The notes: generated by a model from the sequence alone, not told the origin. 33,862 nt of DNA from Clostridiales bacterium UBA4821 (GCA_002402315.1 DHFP01000055.1:1-33862), one strand, 5' to 3'. Shown: positions 1 to 7,591, counted from the first letter of the stretch. Numbers and translations are program-made.

Positions 1-2
1 AA

Positions 3-31
3 AGGCAGACAGCTTAATCTGCTGTCTGCCT
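3..31 (-). terminator. Intrinsic terminator of the murA-walJ-rlmH-carboxypeptidase operon
   Basis: A perfect 11-bp inverted repeat (AGGCAGACAGC and its complement) encloses a 7-nt loop. Read on the minus strand, the stem is followed by TTT at the window edge. It lies just past the stop of the carboxypeptidase gene, where the minus-strand transcript should end. The T-run is cut by the window start, so only its first bases are visible. Confidence 0.75.
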
Positions 32-97
32 CACCTGATACCCACAGTTCAAAAAATATCCCTGTGAGAACCCGCCTAAATGGGGATTTTTTATGTT

Positions 98-1462
98 TTA
101 GTACTTTTTCCTGCTGATAATCTGACGAAACACCAGAATAGCTACAACAAGTATAATAAGACCAGCGGCTATAGTATACGGTATAACTTTCTTTGAAGTA
201 ACCAGGCTGATAATGTTTTGCTTAACAGTCCGTGCAGCCAATAGGTCGGATTCTGCAATTGTCTTACCATCCACTTGGAAGACTACTTTTCCTACCGGCT
301 GGCCTTCGTATAATGGGGCCAGCAAGCGTTCCTCACCGTCTGCCTGGAGAGATGGAGCCAGCAGTTCCTTGTTCCACGCAATGGTTTGAAGTAGTTTAGG
401 TACTTCATCCTTGCGTAAAATTTCTGTGAAGTCTTTTGCAGGCACTAAGTCCAACTGCCCAGGGTCGAATAAGGATTGATTTTTAAGTCTAATACTTTTA
501 ACAGCGTGATTCTTCTTAAGCAATTGGTAGGATTGAAAATTCGTAAACCCATATTCCAGCAGTTTTTTGGAGTCAATCCACCTTCCTGGTTCTGAGCTGT
601 TTAACACCACGGCTATCAAATTCATATTGTGTTTTGTTCCGGATGATACCAAACAGCTGCCCGCAACAGATGTGTGTCCGGTTTTGATTCCTGTTGCGTC
701 AGGAAAATAATACTTACTTTTGGGACGGATTAAAAGATTTCTGTTATACCATACAGTAGTATTATTGGCCTCTTTATTAGCATTAAGATTTTCATCTGTT
801 TTCAATGCATAGGATTCGGTTTTTACAACCTCCCTAAAGAATGGGTTCTGCATAGCTTCCCGCGCAATCAATGCAAGATCATAAGCCGTTGTGTAGTGGT
901 TTTCGTCAGGATAACCATGCGGATTGGTAAAGGCGGTATTCTTAAGACCCATCTCTTTTGCCTTATTATTCATTAAAACGACAAAGTAGTCCTGTGAGTC
1001 GGATATATTCATGGATTGGTCATTTTTGACCTTACGTGCAATGTATACAGAAACAGTATATGCTGCGTCATTACCGGATGGGAGTAAAAGGGCGCGTAAC
1101 AGATCACGGAGGCTGATTTTCTGACCTGGCTTAAGGCCTGCTTTACTACCATCTATAGGAGCAAGATTTACTTCTTTTCCGACAGTTATGGTTGCATCAA
1201 GATTTTCGTTCTGCATTGCCAGCAAAGCGGTCATAATTTTGGTAGTGCTTGCAGGATACTGTTTTTGATGTGCATTTTTATTAAATAATATTCTACCTGT
1301 ATCCTGGTTTATAAGTGCTGCACTTTTTGCTTCCAGGTCAGGCAGACTAATAGAAACCGCTGACTCGGCTGTAGCGGATTGAGGTTCGGGATTGGCTGCA
1401 AGCAATGTTGTTGTATTTAAGCATATCAATAAAGCTAACAGTAAGACAAAGATACGTTTCAC
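98..1462 (-). CDS. D-alanyl-D-alanine carboxypeptidase (peptidase S11, DacF/PBP5 type)
   Basis: Penicillin-binding protein that removes the terminal D-Ala from peptidoglycan pentapeptides at the outer face of the membrane. The 454-residue product has an N-terminal signal peptide (KRIFVLLLALLICL). The three active-site motifs of the family are present: STTK at 72-75, SGN at 129-131 and KTG at 260-262. A C-terminal beta-rich PBP5-type domain follows, then a C-terminal hydrophobic segment with a basic tail (ending RKKY). I chose the GTG at 1462 because AAAGGAGG sits directly upstream and the signal peptide begins there. A longer reading frame to 1573 would overlap rlmH and put a non-signal extension in front. 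It is the last gene of the murA operon. Family assignment is firm; the paralogue (dacA, dacB or dacF) cannot be settled here. Confidence 0.93.
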   Translation of the reverse strand: MKRIFVLLLALLICLNTTTLLAANPEPQSATAESAVSISLPDLEAKSAALINQDTGRILFNKNAHQKQYPASTTKIMTALLAMQNENLDATITVGKEVNLAPIDGSKAGLKPGQKISLRDLLRALLLPSGNDAAYTVSVYIARKVKNDQSMNISDSQDYFVVLMNNKAKEMGLKNTAFTNPHGYPDENHYTTAYDLALIAREAMQNPFFREVVKTESYALKTDENLNANKEANNTTVWYNRNLLIRPKSKYYFPDATGIKTGHTSVAGSCLVSSGTKHNMNLIAVVLNSSEPGRWIDSKKLLEYGFTNFQSYQLLKKNHAVKSIRLKNQSLFDPGQLDLVPAKDFTEILRKDEVPKLLQTIAWNKELLAPSLQADGEERLLAPLYEGQPVGKVVFQVDGKTIAESDLLAARTVKQNIISLVTSKKVIPYTIAAGLIILVVAILVFRQIISRKKY

Positions 1463-1517
1463 TGGATAACCTCCTTTATGTGGCCGGGGACATGCCCTTG
1501 CTATGCATATTTTATCA

Positions 1518-1997
1518 CTATCTATGATAAGTTTCACCCTTAATAATTTTAAAACTTCTAAAAAGTTGTTCAAGAAGGACTAAACGGATTAATTGATGGG
1601 GAAAAGTCAGCTTGGAAAACGATAGTATGAGATTGGCAGAATTGCGGATTTCTGAAGAAAGCCCGGTAGTTCCGCCTATTATGAATGCCATGTTACTATG
1701 ACCTGATATGCCTGAATTTTCGATTTTTGAAGCAAGCTCCTCAGAAGTGAATTGCTTACCCCTGAAATCTAATGCAATTATGTACCATCCAGGTTTAAGA
1801 AAGGACTTTATTCGATTTGCCTCTGATTGCTGAATAATTTCAAGCTCCCTTTTGCTTAATTTTTCAGGGACTCGTTCATCTTCAAGTTCAATTATATTAA
1901 TTTTGCAGTATTTTGAGAGCCTTTTTAAGTATTCATCTATTCCAGCTTTTAAATAGTCTTCTTTTACCTTTCCAACACTAATAATAGTGATATTCAT
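1518..1997 (-). CDS. rlmH: 23S rRNA (pseudouridine-1915 N3)-methyltransferase RlmH
   Basis: SPOUT-class methyltransferase that methylates pseudouridine 1915 in helix 69 of 23S rRNA, using S-adenosylmethionine. The 159-residue length is standard for the family. The C-terminal knot is recognisable from IIGGTTGLS, LSFSKLTFPHQL and the family-typical tail GETYHR. The ATG start abuts the stop of the upstream walJ gene with no intervening base, and GGAG lies about 9 bases upstream inside walJ, which suggests translational coupling. The order walJ - rlmH is common in Firmicutes. Confidence 0.95.
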   Translation of the reverse strand: MNITIISVGKVKEDYLKAGIDEYLKRLSKYCKINIIELEDERVPEKLSKRELEIIQQSEANRIKSFLKPGWYIIALDFRGKQFTSEELASKIENSGISGHSNMAFIIGGTTGLSSEIRNSANLILSFSKLTFPHQLIRLVLLEQLFRSFKIIKGETYHR

Positions 1998-2792
1998 TTA
2001 TATCAACTCCAAAACCTTTGAGTTAGTATTTCTAGGTGCAACTTCCAGGAAAATTTCTTCTCCGGTCCTTACTCCTATCTCGCCAAGAGCATTTGTGACG
2101 GTTTGAAGTGCCAGTTCAGGAAAGTTATTTTCAGTACTGAGGTGGCCTAAGAGAAATCTTTTCATTCCTGATTTGACGAGATGGGCAATGGTTTTGGCAG
2201 CAACTTCATTGCAGAGGTGTCCGTTATCACCTAATATGCGCTTTTTTAGATGCCAGGGATACCTGCCGCACTTAAGCATTTCTATGTCGTGATTCGATTC
2301 GATGAGCAGGAGATCGCTGGATTCCATATTTTTTATAAGGTAGTTGGTCATATGACCTATATCAGTTGCAACAGTTACTTTCTTATTATTTCCGAAAACA
2401 CTAAAACCGCAAGGCTCACTGGCATCATGCGGAATTCTAAAGGGCAGGACATCTAAATTTCCTATCTCAAACCAACAATCAGGACGAAATGTTATGCGGT
2501 TGTCCGGAGCAATTTTTGCGGACTGGTCCTCCATTCCATTCCAGGTAAGTTCGCTGGCATAGACAGGTATATCATATTTCTTTGACAGATAACCTACACT
2601 GCATATATGGTCAGAGTGTTCATGAGAAACCATAATAGCATCTATTTCAGTAAGTGATACACCTATAGAGTTCAAACCCTGTTCAATTCTTTTGCCGCTA
2701 ACTCCGGCATCAATCAGAATTTTAGTATCATCATTGCCTACGAAGATTGCATTTCCGCTGCTGCCGCTGTATAATGAGCAACATTTTATCAT
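1998..2792 (-). CDS. walJ: Metallo-beta-lactamase-fold hydrolase of the WalJ/YycJ family
   Basis: Single-domain MBL-fold metallohydrolase of 264 residues. The N-terminal pattern SLYSGSSGN and the metal-binding motif HEHSDH (residues 57-62) are typical of the WalJ/YycJ group; a later histidine is seen in GHLSTEN. In bacilli the homologue sits in the walRK operon and is linked to coordination of cell division and wall synthesis and to DNA processing. Here it lies between murA and rlmH with no wal two-component genes in view. The ATG has AAAAGGAAGG upstream. Fold and family are clear; the substrate is not known from sequence. Confidence 0.9.
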   Translation of the reverse strand: MIKCCSLYSGSSGNAIFVGNDDTKILIDAGVSGKRIEQGLNSIGVSLTEIDAIMVSHEHSDHICSVGYLSKKYDIPVYASELTWNGMEDQSAKIAPDNRITFRPDCWFEIGNLDVLPFRIPHDASEPCGFSVFGNNKKVTVATDIGHMTNYLIKNMESSDLLLIESNHDIEMLKCGRYPWHLKKRILGDNGHLCNEVAAKTIAHLVKSGMKRFLLGHLSTENNFPELALQTVTNALGEIGVRTGEEIFLEVAPRNTNSKVLELI

Positions 2793-2819
2793 TAGTGAAC
2801 CTTCCTTTTACATTTGTAG

Positions 2820-2838
2820 AGACGCATTGCATGCGTCT
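2820..2838. repeat. Short perfect palindrome between murA and walJ
   Basis: AGACGCAT and ATGCGTCT form an 8-bp stem around a 3-nt loop in the 57-bp gap between murA and walJ. There is no T-run on the minus strand, so it is not a convincing terminator inside the operon. It may be a dispersed repeat or an mRNA-processing hairpin. Confidence 0.5.
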
Positions 2839-2849
2839 GGAATATGTAA

Positions 2850-4130
2850 TCAATAATCCATCTCAGTAATCCTTACACGCTCAATCTTTGCCCCAACTTG
2901 CTTGAATTTTTCTTCTACGTTTTCATAACCGCGGTCAATAATTTCCAGGTCATGTACTTCTGTAATACCTTCTGCACCGAGTCCAGCTACAATCATTGCT
3001 GCTCCAGCCCTTAGGTCAGTAGCTTTAATTTTAGCTCCGGTAAGCCGTTCAACTCCCTCAACTATGGCTATTCTGCCTTCGACTCTGATTTGGGCTCCCA
3101 TTCTTCTTAACTCAGGTATGTACTGGAACCTGGAGTCCCAAACTGCTTCAGTAATAATACTAATACCGTCCACCTGGGAAAGGAGAGCTGTAATTTGGGG
3201 CTGTAGGTCGGTAGGGAATCCTGGGTAAGGTTGTGTCTTAATATTTACAGCTAAAAGCTTTTTATCTATCTTCACTCTGAGACTGTCTCCATCATCATTC
3301 TCTTTAACCGATGCTCCCATCTCTATCAATTTTGCAGAAAGGGATTCAAGATGTTTAGGTATGATATTCTTTACAGTAATGTCTCCATTTGTTATGGCAG
3401 ATGCAATCATAAAAGTACCTGCTTCTATCTGATCAGGCACAATGCTATATGTAGTTCCGCCGGGAAGTTTATCTACTCCTTTGATTTTTATTATGTCTGT
3501 ACCTGCTCCGATTATATTTGCTCCCATGTTATTCAAGAAGTTGGCAACATCAACTACATGAGGTTCTTTTGCAGCATTTTCTATTACTGTTGTCCCTTTT
3601 GCCTTAACAGCTGCAAGCATAGCATTTATTGTCGCGCCAACACTTACGACGTCCATGTAGAAGGATGATCCGTTAAGTTCATTTGCTCTGGCGGTTATCA
3701 GGCCATGTTCAATGTCTACCTTGGCACCAAGAGATTCAAATGCTTTGATATGTTGATCTATAGGCCTTGTACCAAAATCGCATCCTCCCGGAAGAGCAAC
3801 CCTGGCATTTTTAAATTTTCCCAATAGGGCACCCATTAAATAATAAGAAGCTCTAATTTTACTAGCTTCATCGTAACGTGCTTCGTAAGAATCTATGCTG
3901 GATGTGTCTATAATTACAGTACTATCATCTATGTACTCAATAATTGCCCCAATATTTTCTAATATTTTCAAGAACATCTTAACATCTTTAATTTTAGGAA
4001 TGTTTTCTATTCTACACGGGCCGTCCACCAGTAATGTTGCAGGAATGATGGCAACAGCAGAGTTCTTGGCGCCACTAATGGTGATCTCACCTTCAAGTGA
4101 AGTTCCCCCGGTTATGACTAATTTGTGCAT
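2850..4130 (-). CDS. murA: UDP-N-acetylglucosamine 1-carboxyvinyltransferase MurA
   Basis: Cytosolic enzyme that transfers enolpyruvate from PEP to UDP-GlcNAc, the first committed step of peptidoglycan synthesis. The product has 426 residues, about the family length. SGAKNSA near residues 19-25 holds the conserved Lys22-Asn23 pair. The catalytic cysteine is C117 in LPGGCDFGTRP, so a fosfomycin-sensitive form is expected. An alternative GTG at 4142 overlaps the Shine-Dalgarno sequence GGAAG itself. The ATG at 4130, 11 bases downstream of that site and starting the usual MHKLVITGG, is preferred. Many Firmicutes carry two murA paralogues, and I cannot tell which this is. It heads the operon with walJ, rlmH and the carboxypeptidase. 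Confidence 0.95.
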   Translation of the reverse strand: MHKLVITGGTSLEGEITISGAKNSAVAIIPATLLVDGPCRIENIPKIKDVKMFLKILENIGAIIEYIDDSTVIIDTSSIDSYEARYDEASKIRASYYLMGALLGKFKNARVALPGGCDFGTRPIDQHIKAFESLGAKVDIEHGLITARANELNGSSFYMDVVSVGATINAMLAAVKAKGTTVIENAAKEPHVVDVANFLNNMGANIIGAGTDIIKIKGVDKLPGGTTYSIVPDQIEAGTFMIASAITNGDITVKNIIPKHLESLSAKLIEMGASVKENDDGDSLRVKIDKKLLAVNIKTQPYPGFPTDLQPQITALLSQVDGISIITEAVWDSRFQYIPELRRMGAQIRVEGRIAIVEGVERLTGAKIKATDLRAGAAMIVAGLGAEGITEVHDLEIIDRGYENVEEKFKQVGAKIERVRITEMDY

Positions 4131-4224
4131 AAATATGTTCACTTCCTTTTTAATATAAGGGGTCCAGGTATTTATTACTATTTAATAGAATAACTACAAC
4201 AATTTTATTATAACATGATTTTTT

Positions 4225-4253
4225 AGTATATAGGAGAGTTTCTTGAGGGTCAA
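4225..4253 (-). promoter_or_regulatory. Sigma-A promoter for the murA operon
   Basis: On the minus strand TTGACC, a 17-bp spacer and TATACT lie about 95 bases before the murA start. The -35 overlaps a 7-bp inverted repeat (TTCTTGA...TCAAGAA, 4240-4256) that could be an operator. A second candidate is the extended -10 TGTTATAAT at about 4207-4215. Confidence 0.65.
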
Positions 4254-4279
4254 GAAAAATATTGTAGTTACAAAAAAAA

Positions 4280-5089
4280 TTAACGTTTATATACATTTTC
4301 TGTCCAAGCCCGGGAATTAATTGCCTGGGTAGTGGAGGCGTGTTTAAAATTCTGGTATTTACTGCCACGTGAAATGAGGGTTTCATTAGTGATCTTACTG
4401 TTGAATACCTGTTTCAATTTTCCAATTACCTCGTTATAATTGAAGAAGCGGCAGGAAAACAAGTCTAGGTATGCCCGGTTGGACTCTTCATAGTAATGCA
4501 AACTGATATGACTTTCTGCAATCATGGTAAGAATAGAGGTTACCTTTTCGTTTCCTACCAAGTTCCTCACCACATAAGGGCGGATTATTGGAGTCATTCC
4601 TATTTTAAAGGGCATGGTATCAAAAAGTTCGAAAAGATCATCCATTGTTTTGGGGCCATTATAATCAATAAAATCAAGAAAGAGGTGCGGCCCGAAGTCC
4701 AATGCTTCATTGATTTCAATCTTCTGCGGGTAACTTTCTTTTTTTTCTCTTTCTAGAAGATACAAGTTACTTTGCTCTGCCGGGAAGGCTTTTTTGAGTA
4801 TTTCATCCAATTTTTGGGCATCAAATAATTCAGGAGAAAGTAAGTCCACAAAATAGGTCTCGCGGAAGGAAAACGTATGGATGGTAAAATGTCCGCCCTC
4901 CAAGAAAATGAAGGCACTTATGCCACAATCCTCCGGAACGACACCATTGTAGTAGGGCAGAATGAAGGGCTGCATTACCGGCTTTATACCCAGCTTCAAA
5001 GGTAATTCTTCCAAGATCTCATGTACCAGCATAATATCATCCAAACGGGAACGGTATCCGTTAAAAGCATCCATTATAAAATGATTCAT
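4280..5089 (-). CDS. Tandem S-adenosylmethionine-decarboxylase-like (SpeD-fold) protein
   Basis: The 269-residue protein is built from two related halves, roughly 1-118 and 133-245. Each has the pattern of a class 1 bacterial AdoMet decarboxylase (compare LGIKPVMQPFILPY with IGMTPIIRPYVVRN). The second half keeps the elements needed for self-processing into a pyruvoyl enzyme: the Glu192-Ser193-His194 cleavage site, His198 and Cys213. In the first half the matching positions are Gly65-Gly66-His67, His71 and Pro86, so the serine and cysteine are lost. Cleavage at Ser193 would give a 192-residue beta chain carrying the whole first domain, and a 77-residue pyruvoyl alpha chain. Free-standing bacterial SpeD is a single domain that works as a dimer. 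Some SpeD homologues are known to decarboxylate arginine or ornithine instead, so the substrate is open. No speE neighbour is present. The ATG has AGAGGTGAGG upstream. Confidence 0.75.
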   Translation of the reverse strand: MNHFIMDAFNGYRSRLDDIMLVHEILEELPLKLGIKPVMQPFILPYYNGVVPEDCGISAFIFLEGGHFTIHTFSFRETYFVDLLSPELFDAQKLDEILKKAFPAEQSNLYLLEREKKESYPQKIEINEALDFGPHLFLDFIDYNGPKTMDDLFELFDTMPFKIGMTPIIRPYVVRNLVGNEKVTSILTMIAESHISLHYYEESNRAYLDLFSCRFFNYNEVIGKLKQVFNSKITNETLISRGSKYQNFKHASTTQAINSRAWTENVYKR

Positions 5090-5166
5090 TATTGTCGCCT
5101 CACCTCTAATATAGTTTTGCAGTTATCACTGTCACAGCATGAACAATAACTCATTAAAGTTTTCAA

Positions 5167-5868
5167 CTAGTTAACTTTAACAACTCCTTCGGTATCGTTG
5201 AGAGAGCAAATAATCTGCTCTCTGGCTGTAGAACCAGGATACTTAACATATAGAAAAACTTTTACAGTGTCATTGTTTGTTGGGACTATCTTGATGGATT
5301 TGATTGTAATATTATTTTCAGCGAATTTAGATTCAATAGTTCCGATTATTCCAGGTTTATTCTCAGCCAATATTTTAATTTTTCTAGAATTAGTTTTTGA
5401 GTCAATACTAACTTCCCAGTCTTTAGAAAGTAATAAGGTTAAATAAACCAGGACAGCAGCAGCTATTCCACCGAAATAGAATCCTGCACCGATTGCAATT
5501 CCTATACACGAAACAGCCCAGAGTCCTGCTGCAGTTGTAAGCCCTTTGATGGTAGAACCGTCACGAAGGATGGTACCGGCGCCTAAAAAGCCAATACCAC
5601 TTATAACTTGAGCTCCCAGTCTTGCAGGATCCATAGTAGTTGTAATATGTCTATAGGTTTCAAAAATATACTCTGATGTAACCATAACAAGTGCCGAGCC
5701 TATGCAAACCAGTATATGGGTTCTTAACCCTGCCGGTCTATGTGAGCTTTGACGTTCATACCCGATAAGTCCTCCCAGAATCCCTGCCAGAAATAGCTTA
5801 AGAAACATTTCGAAGTAGTTTGCATGATCAAGAAACCAATTTGTTAGGATGTCCAAATGGACCACCAC
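5167..5868 (-). CDS. MgtC/SapB-family membrane protein with C-terminal ACT-like domain
   Basis: 233 residues. The N-terminal two thirds is a multi-pass membrane domain with family-typical stretches: GGLIGYERQ, RPAGLRTHILVCIGSA, GFLGAGTILRDG and GLTTAAGLWAVSCIG. The last ~70 residues (from about ENKPGIIGTIES) look like an ACT-type regulatory domain, as in several MgtC homologues. The family is linked to survival in low magnesium and modulation of membrane processes, but its biochemical activity is unsettled. The start is ambiguous. GTG at 5868 overlaps the only good Shine-Dalgarno sequence (AGGTGG), and the in-frame TTG at 5856 has better spacing. It is transcribed alone from its own promoter, toward the tandem SpeD gene. 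Confidence 0.88.
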   Translation of the reverse strand: MVVHLDILTNWFLDHANYFEMFLKLFLAGILGGLIGYERQSSHRPAGLRTHILVCIGSALVMVTSEYIFETYRHITTTMDPARLGAQVISGIGFLGAGTILRDGSTIKGLTTAAGLWAVSCIGIAIGAGFYFGGIAAAVLVYLTLLLSKDWEVSIDSKTNSRKIKILAENKPGIIGTIESKFAENNITIKSIKIVPTNNDTVKVFLYVKYPGSTAREQIICSLNDTEGVVKVN

Positions 5869-5891
5869 CTAATTTTAAAGAGTATATCTTG

Positions 5892-5919
5892 AGTATAACA
5901 CAAACACCATAAAAATCAA
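5892..5919 (-). promoter_or_regulatory. Sigma-A promoter for the MgtC-family gene
   Basis: On the minus strand TTGATT, 16 bp, then TATACT with an extended TG (TGTTATACT). It lies about 25 bases before the start region of the gene. Match by eye only. Confidence 0.55.
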
Positions 5920-5934
5920 CAGGAGTAAATTTGA

Positions 5935-6000
5935 AAGACAGGGGGACGGTTCTGTTGTCTAGCTTTTAAAAGCTAGACAACAGAACCGTCCCCCTGTCTT
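5935..6000. repeat. 66-bp perfect palindrome (REP/MITE-like)
   Basis: Two 33-bp arms are exact reverse complements with no loop, centred between 5967 and 5968. The inner part contains GGGGGACGGTTCTGTTGTC. It sits between the 3' end of spoIIR and the promoter of the MgtC gene, and is followed by short CTTGTC direct repeats up to 6014. As RNA it would form a very stable hairpin and could stop transcription leaving spoIIR, although there is no T-run. Its perfection and GC-rich arms in an AT-rich gap suggest a mobile or dispersed repeat. Confidence 0.85.
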
Positions 6001-6016
6001 GTCCTTGTCTTGTCAG

Positions 6017-6715
6017 CTATTGCCCTTGGGATTTGGCAAGATTCATTTTGGATTGCTGCAGTAGTTCTACTATCTTAAATTTAAATTTTACTTGAGGCGT
6101 ACTTCCAACTGAATTACTCATTGCCAGGTTATATTCCTCTTCACTTAAGACGTTTTGCATCTGTGCTTTTGACGAATCAGGTACGACTCCTCTTGAAGCG
6201 TCTACAAAGCACAGTGGAGGAAACATTACACACCACCAGTTTGCACCCGACCCCTTCCCTAAAACAATCCTCAATGATTGATATTCACCTGCCGGCAAGG
6301 TTACATCATCATATACCTTTGTTGGAAAAGGAAAATTTCCGAAGTATGCTTTTACTTCATAGCTATATCCATTGGCTTCTAAAGTCTCTTTTGCAATTTT
6401 CTCAATGCGGCTAATGTTGTTACATATTAGGTTTCTTGCCTCATCGGTTGACTTAAGGTCAACCGTCTGGGAACTCATATATTTTAAAATTTCGTCCCTA
6501 ACCATATACTTAACTTCCTGGTCTTCTTGAGAATTACTATTTGCTATTACATGAAGCCGGATTAGATTTTCTGCCAGACCTTGCTGTATGTTTTCAGAGT
6601 ATGTGTAAGCTGATGCTAAGATCAGAGTTGCTAATAAAAGTATTATTGTAAGAGCATTAACTATTTGTTTTTTATATAACCCAAATTTAAGTTTAATTAT
6701 TTTTATTTCTCTCAA
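6017..6715 (-). CDS. spoIIR: Stage II sporulation protein R (SpoIIR)
   Basis: Secreted signalling protein made in the forespore. In Bacillus it activates the membrane protease SpoIIGA, which then processes pro-sigma-E in the mother cell. The 232-residue product has a basic N-terminus and a hydrophobic segment (about residues 18-40), then family signatures: LIRLHVIANSNSQEDQ, VRDEIL and NWWCVMFPPLCFVD. The start is a TTG at 6715, supported by AGAGGTGAT a few bases upstream. It is divergent from the MEDS-like gene across a 300-bp gap. Its presence marks the organism as a spore-former or a recent descendant of one. Confidence 0.94.
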   Translation of the reverse strand: MREIKIIKLKFGLYKKQIVNALTIILLLATLILASAYTYSENIQQGLAENLIRLHVIANSNSQEDQEVKYMVRDEILKYMSSQTVDLKSTDEARNLICNNISRIEKIAKETLEANGYSYEVKAYFGNFPFPTKVYDDVTLPAGEYQSLRIVLGKGSGANWWCVMFPPLCFVDASRGVVPDSSKAQMQNVLSEEEYNLAMSNSVGSTPQVKFKFKIVELLQQSKMNLAKSQGQ

Positions 6716-6773
6716 AATATCACCTCTTATCTTTTAATTAACTTAATTGATTAATAAATGTATCTCTGATTTA

Positions 6774-6802
6774 ATTATTGACTACTAACTGCAAGTTTAT
6801 AC
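6774..6802 (-). promoter_or_regulatory. Candidate sigma-F promoter for spoIIR
   Basis: On the minus strand GTATA, a 15-bp gap, then GTCAATAAT. This fits the sigma-F pattern GYATA...GGNNANANT at every position but one (second G is T). It lies about 60 bases before the spoIIR start. Sigma-F control of spoIIR is established in Bacillus; its use here is inferred. Confidence 0.45.
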
Positions 6803-6943
6803 CTGAGCAGCATATAAATATTTTTGAAAAAATACTACAAACTACTACAGTAATTTACCATATAGGACTAAAACATATTTAAAATGGTATAAAAATTAGG
6901 AATAATTGCAGAAAACTTATGGAAATAAATTACATATTATATG

Positions 6944-6972
6944 TTGACAGGTGACTAACAGTGATATATTAT
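6944..6972 (+). promoter_or_regulatory. Sigma-A promoter for the MEDS-like gene
   Basis: Consensus TTGACA, a 17-bp spacer and TATTAT, about 44 bases before the ATG at 7016. The rest of the 300-bp gap (6716-7015) is AT-rich, and apart from the divergent spoIIR promoter I see nothing else in it. Confidence 0.8.
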
Positions 6973-7015
6973 ACCAAAAGCTGGAAATTTATTTCTGTTT
7001 GGAGGGCTTTTTTAA

Positions 7016-7585
7016 ATGATTATGAAAGGCAGGGAATTTAAAAGCAAGGAATTAACCAGGGTGTGTAGTTTTTATGCCGGTGAAGGTCATTTCTTATCAA
7101 CTGTACTAACCTATTTAATAGATAAAGTTAAGAAAGGTTCTAAAGTATTACTTTTCATAGAAGAAGAGACCAGGGAAAAGCTGCCTAAAGCAATTTCCAA
7201 TATTGATCCGTATCTTAAATATGAAAACTGGCAGGAGCATGTGGTACTGTATCCATTAAAAGCGGTTTGTAGAATTACTCAGGAAGGACACTTTGCCTAT
7301 CACATAAAAAGCATGATAGAGTTAATTGGTCCTAGCTGTTCAGAAGAAGGGCTGATAATTTGCATACAGAAAGCCAATAGCTTAGATGATAATTTAATAA
7401 AGCAAATAGAAGAATTACTGCCAAGCTTAATGGTGCCTGTATATATGGTTAACTGCTATGAGTTTACTGCTGATAAAGAGTTTATGTTAAAAACCTTATC
7501 TCAACACAAGTATATATTAAATACCAAAGGAATAAATGAGATTGGAAAAATATATCCGGGGATTAACATAAAGGTATTGGCGTAA
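7016..7585 (+). CDS. Small MEDS-domain-like protein of unknown function
   Basis: The 189-residue product has no signal peptide or membrane segment, so it is probably cytosolic. Its N-terminal pattern (RVCSFYAGEGHFLSTVLTYL, then KKGSKVLLFIEEET) resembles MEDS-type sensory domains, which start with a His/Cys-x-Phe-Tyr segment and a helix leading to a Gly-rich turn. I do not see an attached DNA-binding or kinase domain, so it would be a stand-alone sensor or partner. Good expression signals (TTGACA promoter, GGAGG at 7001) support it as a real gene. It lies just upstream of the cobalamin operon, but a separate promoter follows it, so a link to corrinoid uptake is not shown. The family call is tentative. 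Confidence 0.6.
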   Translation: MIMKGREFKSKELTRVCSFYAGEGHFLSTVLTYLIDKVKKGSKVLLFIEEETREKLPKAISNIDPYLKYENWQEHVVLYPLKAVCRITQEGHFAYHIKSMIELIGPSCSEEGLIICIQKANSLDDNLIKQIEELLPSLMVPVYMVNCYEFTADKEFMLKTLSQHKYILNTKGINEIGKIYPGINIKVLA

Positions 7586-7591
7586 AAATCA

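Noticed and set aside
1463..1573. N-terminal extension of the carboxypeptidase to 1573
   Set aside because: It overlaps rlmH, has no ribosome site and would bury the signal peptide; AAAGGAGG supports GTG 1462.
2250..2456. Plus-strand frame inside walJ, and many similar antisense frames across the window
   Set aside because: They are shadows of well-supported genes, without ribosome sites or family resemblance.
4150..4386. 78-codon minus-strand frame before murA
   Set aside because: It overlaps the 3' end of the tandem SpeD gene in another frame and runs through the murA promoter; no family likeness.
5935..6000. Palindrome as an ordinary intrinsic terminator of spoIIR
   Set aside because: The stem is far longer than needed and no T-run follows on the minus strand; a repeat element is the better description.
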